Shown piece after piece: positions 1-5,197 of a stretch of DNA of 6,435 nucleotides. The number at the start of each line of letters is the position of its first letter. Position 1 is the first letter of the stretch. This stretch comes from DASYAN01 sp036501345. Its GTDB lineage: Bacteria; Chloroflexota; Ktedonobacteria; Ktedonobacterales; Ktedonobacteraceae. A model generated the notes under the pieces. It made no database searches, was not told the origin of the DNA, and saw nothing but the letters and a program-made list of their open reading frames with translations. The stretch lies in NCBI GenBank assembly GCA_036501345.1, contig DASYAN010000432.1, forward strand, positions 1 through 6,435. The letters are read 5' to 3'. A program made the translations under genes and the position numbers.

Positions 1-140
1 TAGTTCGGATTGACAGGTGGCCTTTCCTGATAGTTCGGGCTGCTAGGCCTTTCTTGATAGTTCGGGCTGCTAGGCCTTTCTTGATAATTTGGATTGACGC
101 GTCCACCTTGTTGATAGTTTGGATTATTAGGCCCAACTTG
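1..140 (-). repeat. Five tandem 27/30-bp units encoding a PNY repeat in the Amt tail
   Basis: Read on the minus strand in the Amt frame, units at 114-140, 84-113, 57-83, 30-56 and 1-29 (the last cut by the window edge) encode 9 or 10 residues each and end in PNY: QVGPNNPNY, QQGGRVNPNY, QERPSSPNY twice, then QERPPVNPNY. The bases at 31-57 and 58-84 are identical, which indicates recent duplication or slippage; the others have diverged. Unit lengths are multiples of three, so copy changes keep the frame. The segment is expected to be disordered and cytoplasmic, since Amt C termini face inward. The array may continue past the window. Confidence 0.9.
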
Positions 141-2354
141 ACTTTGCTGCGGAGGTGCTACTCGTAGAGACTGCGGTAAAGGCCGCTGGTTGACGCTATC
201 CAGTTGAGCCTGTTGCCAGGCAGCGGCAGGAATACTATTAGCAATACCAGCAGCGGCTGGTTGCGGAGTTGGTTCAGTATCTGGCGGGTAAGCAAGAGCA
301 CCCATCTCCGGAATATCAAGTCCGGACAGCTCCACTTGAGCAGAAACACGCATACCGAAAAGCATATCGTATGCTTTGAAAAAGAGCCATGAAATTCCAA
401 ACACATAGACAAAGCATGTAATAGCACCAATGACCTGTGCTACAAATTGTCCCATATCGCCGAAAAATAAGCCCTTAACTTGCAAACCACCATAGTTTGC
501 CAACCCATCAGCAAAAAGGCCGACCGAAAGCTGACCCCACATACCATTTACTCCGTGAACTGCGATAGCTCCTACGGGGTCATCGATCTTCCAGACCTTT
601 TCAATCAGTCCAGCAAAGAACACAACATTAAAACCAGCGACTGCCCCAATAATACAGGATGCAATGGGACTCACATACCCACTGGGAGCAGTAATCGCAA
701 CCAATCCAGCGAGCAATCCATTAGACATCATGGCTAGATCAGGCTTCCTGGCTCCAACCATCCACGTGTAACACATAGCAACCGCTGAACCACAAGCTCC
801 GGCGAGCATCGTATCAACAGCAATAATGCCGATGCGCAGATCTCCATTTCCGGATGCTCCAAGGGTACTGCCTGGATTGAAGCCGAACCACCCGAAAGCC
901 AGAATCATAGCTCCTGTAACGGCCATAACTATATTGTGACCAGGAATAGGATTGGAACTACCATCAGGGTTGTACTTTCCGATACGCGGCCCAAGCACAA
1001 TGGCACCTGCAAGTGCACACCACCCGCCGACAGCATGGACCACACCACTGCCAGCAAAGTCTACATAGCCTGCTCCTAAGCCCACATTGCTTAATTGTGA
1101 AAGCCATCCACCTCCCCATGCCCAGTTACCGTAGACCGGATAAACCAATGTAGAAATGAATAGTGCATAAACACAGAACGCTGACCATTTCCACCGCTCA
1201 GCCATAGCTCCTGTCGGAATGGTTGCTGCCGTATCCATGAAGACCATCTGGAAAAGAAATAACACTGCAGTAGCGACATCATAGGTCCCATCATTGAAGA
1301 AGAAGCCTTTGAAGCCAAGAATGCCCCAATTTACGTTGCCAATGGGAATACTGATCTCACTGGTCAACGGTTTAAGACCTCCCAGATTGGGCAGGCCGAC
1401 AACTCCTACACCTCCAAATTGAAAGGCGAAGCCTATGGCAAAATATCCCAGCATTGCGAGACCATAGACCATGAAATTCATAGCCATCGTATGAGTCGCA
1501 TTTTTAGCACGACAGAACCCGGTTTCCACAAGTGCAAAGCCGAGTTGCATAAACATAACAAGGTAGCCACAAACAAGGGTCCAGACAAAATTAACCCCTA
1601 AGCGGTTTTCGTCAACATATAATGCTAACTTGTAGGCAAAAGGCTCTTGCGTCTTTGCCTGATTGAGGTCATTAGACACAATCGTTGGACTCGCGCCATT
1701 TACTGTAATATGTGTCAAGTTTTGCTGATTGGCTGTATTACTTCCACTTGTATCTTGCCCTAGTTCTCCACACGCGCTGAGCAGGAAGAGCGCCACAAGC
1801 ATAAGTGCAAGAGAAATTAGAATACTATGGAATATACGGCGGTTCAGAAAGCCGCGTAACCACGCCAATAACGGATGGCTTGGCGAAGAAGATCCCCGTT
1901 CATACACTTTCAAGAAGCGCTCAATGGTGGGGAGAACCTCTTGCTGGCGCGAAGGAAAAATAATTAGCTTAAAGGGAGAAAAACCAGCACGAGGGGTGAA
2001 GATAAGATGAGCACCATTTATCTTTACCGAAGTAAACTCATCCCAGCGTCTGAATGTAGTATTATTGCATGCTACACCCGCTGTCGTCAGCTGGTAGTAT
2101 GTTGGTAATAAGCTTATGCATAGACCTAGAACAATCAGGCCTATCTCAATGGTAGTTGGAAACCACTGACCGACAGCACTGAGAAGCAAAATTACGCCTA
2201 AGGAGTAGAGGTTTCTACGACGAAATAGCACTCGTTCTTGAAGAGTGAGAGAAACTCGCTTAATGAGGCTCCCATCGAGAGCAACACCAAATGGTACTCT
2301 TACTGATAGGTACATTAGTATAAAAAGACTGCCGATGAGAAGCGAGACAAACAT
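1..2354 (-). CDS. amt: Ammonium transporter (Amt) with N-terminal PH-like membrane module and PNY-repeat tail, partial
   Basis: Amt proteins are trimeric inner-membrane channels that take up ammonium. This is one open frame from ATG 2354, after a good ribosome site, to the window edge: 784 codons, stop not seen. Residues 1-90 give about three membrane helices with a basic loop (32-47). Residues 90-150 form a soluble segment resembling small bacterial PH-like domains (RRWDEF 102-107, PFKLII 127-132). Residues 166-195 look like a lipoprotein signal ending LLSAC. The Amt core follows from about 250: VETGFCRAKN 276-285, F372, W413, D432 and H440 (DFAGSGVVH), GWFGFNPGS 488-496, DDPVGAIAVHG with H600, and GLDIPE near 678. 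By alignment these match the E. coli AmtB gate (Phe107/Phe215), Trp148, Asp160 and twin His168/His318. The tail after 690 is Pro/Gln/Asn-rich. Amt identity is certain; the function of the extensions is unknown. No GlnK gene lies in the window. Confidence 0.95.
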   Translation of the reverse strand, partial: MFVSLLIGSLFILMYLSVRVPFGVALDGSLIKRVSLTLQERVLFRRRNLYSLGVILLLSAVGQWFPTTIEIGLIVLGLCISLLPTYYQLTTAGVACNNTTFRRWDEFTSVKINGAHLIFTPRAGFSPFKLIIFPSRQQEVLPTIERFLKVYERGSSSPSHPLLAWLRGFLNRRIFHSILISLALMLVALFLLSACGELGQDTSGSNTANQQNLTHITVNGASPTIVSNDLNQAKTQEPFAYKLALYVDENRLGVNFVWTLVCGYLVMFMQLGFALVETGFCRAKNATHTMAMNFMVYGLAMLGYFAIGFAFQFGGVGVVGLPNLGGLKPLTSEISIPIGNVNWGILGFKGFFFNDGTYDVATAVLFLFQMVFMDTAATIPTGAMAERWKWSAFCVYALFISTLVYPVYGNWAWGGGWLSQLSNVGLGAGYVDFAGSGVVHAVGGWCALAGAIVLGPRIGKYNPDGSSNPIPGHNIVMAVTGAMILAFGWFGFNPGSTLGASGNGDLRIGIIAVDTMLAGACGSAVAMCYTWMVGARKPDLAMMSNGLLAGLVAITAPSGYVSPIASCIIGAVAGFNVVFFAGLIEKVWKIDDPVGAIAVHGVNGMWGQLSVGLFADGLANYGGLQVKGLFFGDMGQFVAQVIGAITCFVYVFGISWLFFKAYDMLFGMRVSAQVELSGLDIPEMGALAYPPDTEPTPQPAAAGIANSIPAAAWQQAQLDSVNQRPLPQSLRVAPPQQSQVGPNNPNYQQGGRVNPNYQERPSSPNYQERPSSPNYQERPPVNPN
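1770..1868 (-). other. Internal lipoprotein-like signal segment ending in lipobox LSAC (residues 163-195)
   Basis: After a basic stretch (R167, R172, R173) comes a hydrophobic run of about 20 residues ending LLSAC-GE, with Cys195 at codon 1770-1772. This has the layout of a lipoprotein signal peptide: n-region, h-region, lipobox. A TTG codon at 1866-1868 could serve as a start placing it at a protein N terminus, but no ribosome site precedes it, and there is no ATG between codons 14 and 185. Either it is simply the fourth membrane helix of the fusion, or it records the original N terminus of Amt (some Amt proteins carry a cleaved signal peptide). Processing of an internal lipobox would be unusual. 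Confidence 0.5.
1869..2354 (-). other. N-terminal membrane/PH-like module of the Amt fusion (residues 1-162)
   Basis: Residues 2-18, about 52-65 and 69-86 are hydrophobic. The loop between the first two is strongly basic (K32, R33, R41, R45-R47), so by the positive-inside rule it is cytoplasmic. The soluble part (about 90-160) starts GVACNNTTF and continues through a WDEF turn, alternating strands and a final helix EVLPTIERFLKV (139-150). That is the general shape of the small bacterial PH-like domains that follow a two-helix hairpin, but I assign the resemblance by eye only. With this domain inside the cell, the next helix (174-194) exits outward. This places the Amt core with its N terminus outside, as Amt requires, so the fusion is topologically sensible. 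Confidence 0.5.
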
Positions 2355-2362
2355 GTGTCACA

Positions 2363-2369
2363 TCCTTTC
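2363..2369 (-). promoter_or_regulatory. Ribosome binding site of the Amt fusion gene
   Basis: The minus strand reads GAAAGGA followed by 8 bases and ATG (2352-2354). An in-frame TGA at 2358-2360 lies just before the ATG, so translation of this frame cannot begin further upstream. This supports the long, fused form of the protein as the natural product. Confidence 0.75.
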
Positions 2370-2391
2370 ATATGCTGGAAATAATATATTT

Positions 2392-2946
2392 TCAGCTTGG
2401 CCTTTTTTTCTTACAAAACCGCTTCACAAATTGGAAAATAGCACGTGGGTCAGGGGGATCGCGTACAATAATATTTTTACTTTTTTGACGTGACTGCGTC
2501 AAAAGGCTCCTTGCCATTGCAACTACATGCTCATTAGCTCTATGAGGAGCTTTTAAACCCCGCTCAAGTAAAACAACTGCCCGAGGGAAAAAGCCTAAGC
2601 GGTAATAAAACTCTGCATATTTAATATGCACAAGTAAATTCGTTGGATCGTCATGGAGGGCCTGTTCAAGCTCACTTTGTGCTCCATCCGCATCATAGAG
2701 CCCCAAAAGGAGTATGCCAATATAAGCACGTGCTGATGCATATGCAGGGTCTACGCTGAGAGCATCTCTTAAGCTCTGCATGGCCTCTTCAGTTTTTTCC
2801 TGCTCTAGATAAGCCATGGCAGCGGCGAAATATGCTTGAGGATGATCTGGATTCTGGTCTATAGCGCATTGAAAGTAGCTCAATGCTACCTCGGGATCAC
2901 CTCTTCGTAAAGCCGCATATCCACTGTCAAGAAGGTTTGTGGACAC
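2392..2946 (-). CDS. Tetratricopeptide-repeat (TPR) protein, 184 residues
   Basis: TPR units are helix-turn-helix repeats that bind other proteins. Four consecutive 34-residue units are visible at about 2-35, 36-69, 70-103 and 104-137, with the end-of-unit prolines at exact 34-residue spacing (P33, P67, P101). Unit 1 shows the usual pattern (G9, A21, F25, A28, P33). The C-terminal tail (about 150-184) is basic and ends KRFCKKKRPS. There is no signal peptide or membrane helix, so the protein should be cytoplasmic. The start is GTG at 2944-2946, preceded by GAGGGA with a 6-base spacer. The gene ends 37 bases before the Amt fusion, on the same strand, so the two are probably co-transcribed. The protein may be an adaptor for the transporter's cytoplasmic parts; that role is inferred from position only. 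Many unrelated TPR proteins look like this, so no gene name is given. Confidence 0.85.
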   Translation of the reverse strand: MSTNLLDSGYAALRRGDPEVALSYFQCAIDQNPDHPQAYFAAAMAYLEQEKTEEAMQSLRDALSVDPAYASARAYIGILLLGLYDADGAQSELEQALHDDPTNLLVHIKYAEFYYRLGFFPRAVVLLERGLKAPHRANEHVVAMARSLLTQSRQKSKNIIVRDPPDPRAIFQFVKRFCKKKRPS

Positions 2947-2952
2947 AACGGT

Positions 2953-2958
2953 TCCCTC
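2953..2958 (-). promoter_or_regulatory. Ribosome binding site supporting the GTG start of the TPR gene
   Basis: The minus strand reads GAGGGA, then 6 bases, then GTG at 2944-2946. The good match and spacing decide in favour of the GTG start; no ATG nearby is as well placed. Confidence 0.65.
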
Positions 2959-3001
2959 ACTTGGCTAAAACCTTGCCACTGAAGAACAAAAACCTCTAGG
3001 A

Positions 3002-3029
3002 AAAATACTAGGCTTGTGCGATGGATCAA
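3002..3029 (-). promoter_or_regulatory. Candidate promoter of the TPR-amt operon
   Basis: On the minus strand TTGATC (3024-3029) and TATTTT (3002-3007) are separated by 16 bases, each matching four of six positions of the housekeeping sigma consensus. Transcription would begin near 2995, giving a leader of about 50 bases before the GTG. A weaker alternative pair (TTGGGG and TATACC) lies further upstream, around 3050-3075. The match is modest and this is only a candidate. Confidence 0.3.
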
Positions 3030-3073
3030 ATAGAAACATGTGTTTGGTATATCCACTTAAAATTCAGCCCCAA

Positions 3074-3095
3074 GTGGTAGCACCTCTGCTGCCAC
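3074..3095 (+). other. Hairpin, 9-bp stem with 4-base loop
   Basis: GTGGTAGCA (3074-3082) pairs with TGCTGCCAC (3087-3095) around the loop CCTC. As plus-strand RNA all nine pairs form, including one G-U; as minus-strand RNA the same pair becomes an A-C mismatch. There is no T-run on either side, so it is not a standard terminator. It lies upstream of the TPR-amt operon, outside the proposed transcript start, and its role is unknown. Confidence 0.4.
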
Positions 3096-3370
3096 AGACT
3101 GACGTCACATCCAGACCAGTCCTTAAAAACACTGCTTTTGTTGATAACGGATGTTATTGCGGCCCGGAAGGATGATCGCACCTCCTTATCCATTTATCGA
3201 AATTGATCTATCTGCTGAGCCCGATAATATGCTTCTATTGCATAGAGATCTGGACGATATTAGCAGAGAGACCCTGGGTATGGCAACCCGCCCGAGTAGT
3301 ATACTCTACAATGAACATCGTCGCAAGGGGGAATTACAAATCCACAAACTAGGAGTTTTCAAGATCAGGT

Positions 3371-4567
3371 TCAACCTCCCGAAATCTCCTGTAGTTGCTC
3401 TGCCATGGTATCCACAGGGACAGATGAAGGAATAAGATAAACCAGCTTTAGCAGCAGAGGAGTAATAAGTGTAGTGACCAATGAGATAAGAATGACTATC
3501 GAGAAGAGCGACGAAGTAATGAGGCCAGATTGCAGACCAATAGAGGCTGTAATCAAGGCAACCTCACCGCGCGAGATCATTCCTACCCCGACTGTCAATG
3601 CTTCACGTGCATTGAAACGGCACATTAATGCTCCCCCCCCACAACCGACAACCTTAGTCACGACGGCAATACCGATGAAACCCGTAAGCAGGAACAATGA
3701 GACATGCCCCACACTTTGAAAGTTGGCTTCAATACCAACGCATACAAAGAAGAGAGGGACAAAGAGAGCATAGCCCATCTTCGAGATCCCATCGTGCACC
3801 CATTCCCGCATCGCTGTACGGCTTACCAGGATACCAGCAATATAAGCGCCGATAATCGCTGCAACATTGCCAAGCGATTGCGCAGACCAAGCATAGAGCA
3901 AAATTAGTGCCAGCACCATACCAATACGTGCTTCCAATGCGAGCATACGGGGAAGCCAGCGTGACAGAGCAGGAAAACCATAGTGACCCAGGAGGTAGGC
4001 AACTGGGAAGTATACTACCATCCTTAGGATTGCCCAGACAGGATTTTGTCCCAGCGCGAAGGCAAGTATCAAGGAAAGCACAACTAAGCCGAGTACATCG
4101 TCGATAACCGCAGCTCCGAGAATCGTCGTTCCTTCTTTTGTTGTCAGCTTACCCAAGTCCTTCAACGTTTGAGCAGAAACACTAACACTTGTGGCGGTCA
4201 GCAGCGTTCCGAGAAAGAGGCTTACCGGGAGCGAATACCCAAGTGCTAACGCAAAAATCATCCCTGCTAGAAAGGGCAAAATCACGCCCATAGATGCAGA
4301 GATAAACGCAGCACCTCCTACTCGGCGCATTTGCTTCATATCCGTCTCAAGACCAACCATAAACATCAGCAAAATCACGCCAATGTTGGCAAAAGAGTTT
4401 AATACCGGATCGAGGTGAACCCAGCCAAGCAGAGATGGTCCAGCAACCACTCCGACAACCAGTTGTCCAAGAACACCTGGAATGCGCAGACTATGACAAA
4501 GCCATCCTGCAACCTTGGCCGCAATAAGAAGACATGCAATCAAAATAAGAGGGGTAGTAGCAGACAT
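3371..4567 (-). CDS. CPA2-family cation/proton antiporter (NapA-like), 398 residues
   Basis: This membrane protein should exchange Na+ or K+ for protons. It is hydrophobic throughout, consistent with about 12-13 helices, and its length fits stand-alone CPA2 transporters with no C-terminal RCK/TrkA-N regulatory domain. Visible motifs are the first-helix turn RIPGVLGQLVVGVVAGP (28-44), LMFMVGLETD (67-76), the broken helix TATSVSVSAQ (124-133), the ion-binding AAVIDD with D156 and D157, K305 in the VVTKVVG helix, and GMISRGEVALI (329-339). A DD pair with a membrane lysine is the arrangement known from electrogenic Na+/H+ antiporters such as Thermus NapA; KefB/KefC-type K+ systems have QD instead. 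The start ATG (4565-4567) follows AGGGAG with a 10-base spacer, a little long. It is transcribed toward the TPR gene but 424 bases away, so probably as its own unit. Ion preference cannot be read from the sequence. Confidence 0.9.
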   Translation of the reverse strand: MSATTPLILIACLLIAAKVAGWLCHSLRIPGVLGQLVVGVVAGPSLLGWVHLDPVLNSFANIGVILLMFMVGLETDMKQMRRVGGAAFISASMGVILPFLAGMIFALALGYSLPVSLFLGTLLTATSVSVSAQTLKDLGKLTTKEGTTILGAAVIDDVLGLVVLSLILAFALGQNPVWAILRMVVYFPVAYLLGHYGFPALSRWLPRMLALEARIGMVLALILLYAWSAQSLGNVAAIIGAYIAGILVSRTAMREWVHDGISKMGYALFVPLFFVCVGIEANFQSVGHVSLFLLTGFIGIAVVTKVVGCGGGALMCRFNAREALTVGVGMISRGEVALITASIGLQSGLITSSLFSIVILISLVTTLITPLLLKLVYLIPSSVPVDTMAEQLQEISGG

Positions 4568-4683
4568 GGTACAGTAACTCCCTATCTGTCCACCAAAGGA
4601 GCATTCTTTCCACTGTAAACAGGCAAATAATTTCTCGCCAAGTGCTTGGATTGCCTTAACTTACATATGCCCATTCTAACACA

Positions 4684-4932
4684 TCAATAAAGCATTAGAA
4701 AGGAGGCGAGCATTCTCAAAACTCTCTCTTTGCAGTTTTTAAGGCAGCTCTCTGAAGTTGTTCCTGTTTTCAGAGCAAGATGTCCCCTTTTCTCTATCAA
4801 AATGCCACTCATTGTCACTAAAAATTTCTCATCTTTTGGGATACCATTAAGGCCGTGAGTAGAAAAAGGCTTTCCAATGAGCAAATGACTTCGTTGGATG
4901 AAAACAAGAGCCTCTCGACTAGACAACCCCAC
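4684..4932 (-). CDS. Doubtful small open frame, 82 residues, no recognised family
   Basis: A GTG at 4930-4932 opens an 82-codon frame ending TGA at 4684-4686. I do not recognise it. The protein is mixed and mildly basic, with GKPFSTHGLNGIPKDEKF in the middle (residues 20-37), two cysteines near 63-67 and no membrane helix or known motif. No ribosome site stands before the GTG, and a stop codon (TAA) lies seven codons upstream in frame. It would be read in the same direction as the antiporter, ending 117 bases before it. It could be a real small gene, a decayed fragment of a longer one, or chance. Confidence 0.2.
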   Translation of the reverse strand: MGLSSREALVFIQRSHLLIGKPFSTHGLNGIPKDEKFLVTMSGILIEKRGHLALKTGTTSESCLKNCKERVLRMLASFLMLY

Positions 4933-4990
4933 CAGAGAACGACTACTCGTTTAGGTGTGGTTAGAGAAGAAAAGTGCAAAGATAGAAGCC

Positions 4991-5019
4991 TTCAACTTTC
5001 ACTCGTTTTATGCTAGAAT
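4991..5019 (+). promoter_or_regulatory. Extended -10 promoter of ddl
   Basis: TTCAAC (4991-4996) and TAGAAT (5014-5019) are 17 bases apart, and TGC immediately before the -10 box supplies the TGN extension. The -10 matches five of six consensus bases; the -35 is weak, which is common for extended -10 promoters. Transcription would start near 5026, leaving about 170 bases of leader before ddl. Confidence 0.55.
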
Positions 5020-5101
5020 TAGCACGCATTGGAACCTGGATATAATTACTTTGAGCAATATCACCCAGATAGTGGGCTCATTAAAAGTATTAATAGCAAA
5101 A

Positions 5102-5125
5102 GCAGTTTTAACTGCAGTTTTGTTT
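5102..5125 (+). other. Short hairpin with T-rich tail in the ddl leader
   Basis: GCAGT (5102-5106) pairs with ACTGC (5111-5115), and TTTTGTTT follows at 5118-5125. The sequence also contains the perfect palindrome AACTGCAGTT (5110-5119) and a direct repeat GCAGTTTT (5102-5109, 5114-5121). It has the layout of a weak intrinsic terminator or attenuator, but a five-pair stem is short and mostly marginal in stability. Confidence 0.25.
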
Positions 5126-5181
5126 ATTCAGGGAGTTTATTACTTTATTGAGCTAACGAAATTACAACTAGTCTTTTGTAG

Positions 5182-5187
5182 AAGGAG
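5182..5187 (+). promoter_or_regulatory. Ribosome binding site of ddl
   Basis: AAGGAG is followed by 10 bases and then ATG at 5198-5200. It fixes the ddl start at the position where the typical N-terminal strand (LRVGLIFGG) of the family begins. Confidence 0.7.
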
Positions 5188-5197
5188 TTAAACCCAA

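Larger units (their letters stand above)
2947..3370. other. Intergenic region between antiporter and TPR gene, no convincing gene
   Basis: This 424-base stretch separates two minus-strand genes. It holds the TPR ribosome site and candidate promoter, a hairpin at 3074-3095, the 8-base palindrome TGACGTCA at 3100-3107, and a strong but unused purine-rich ribosome-site-like sequence on the minus strand (TAAGGAGGT, 3180-3188). I see no clear intrinsic terminator behind the antiporter gene. A plus-strand frame at 3151-3435 is open but poorly supported. Confidence 0.6.
4568..5197. other. Divergent intergenic region between antiporter and ddl
   Basis: These 630 bases separate the divergent antiporter and ligase genes. 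They contain the antiporter's ribosome site (AGGGAG on the minus strand, 4578-4583), a doubtful minus-strand frame at 4684-4932, a 7-bp inverted repeat CTCTGAA/TTCAGAG at 4750-4756 and 4769-4775, the ddl promoter near 4991-5019 and a leader of about 170 bases. I found no clear promoter for the antiporter. The region is more AT-rich than the flanking genes. Confidence 0.6.

Noticed and set aside
204..737. Plus-strand frames opposite the amt gene
   Set aside because: They are antisense to conserved Amt coding sequence, with no ribosome sites and no recognisable products.
1091..1318. Small frame of 75 codons inside amt, minus strand
   Set aside because: It is a different frame of the same strand as the Amt core, which is unambiguous there (GAMAERWKWSAF, WGGGW).
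3065..3095. Minus-strand AGGTGCTACCAC resembling the T-box antiterminator motif
   Set aside because: The T-box bulge must contain UGGN to pair with the tRNA end; here it is UGCU. The stretch is explained by the simple hairpin at 3074-3095, and the downstream genes are not amino-acid related.
3151..3435. Plus-strand open frame of 94 codons
   Set aside because: It has no ribosome site and resembles no family. Its last 65 bases run antisense through the end of the antiporter gene. Most of it lies in the intergenic region and can be open by chance.
3474..4618. Several plus-strand frames opposite the antiporter gene
   Set aside because: They are shadows of a clearly coding minus-strand gene with conserved membrane motifs.
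5019..5028. TTAGCACGC next to the ddl -10 box, resembling half of a CIRCE (HrcA) operator
   Set aside because: The required inverted partner GAGTGCTAA at nine bases distance is absent.
4955..5191. Plus-strand open frame of 78 codons before ddl
   Set aside because: The ddl promoter lies inside it, it has no ribosome site, and its AT-rich composition yields a low-complexity hydrophobic product. It is best read as untranslated leader.
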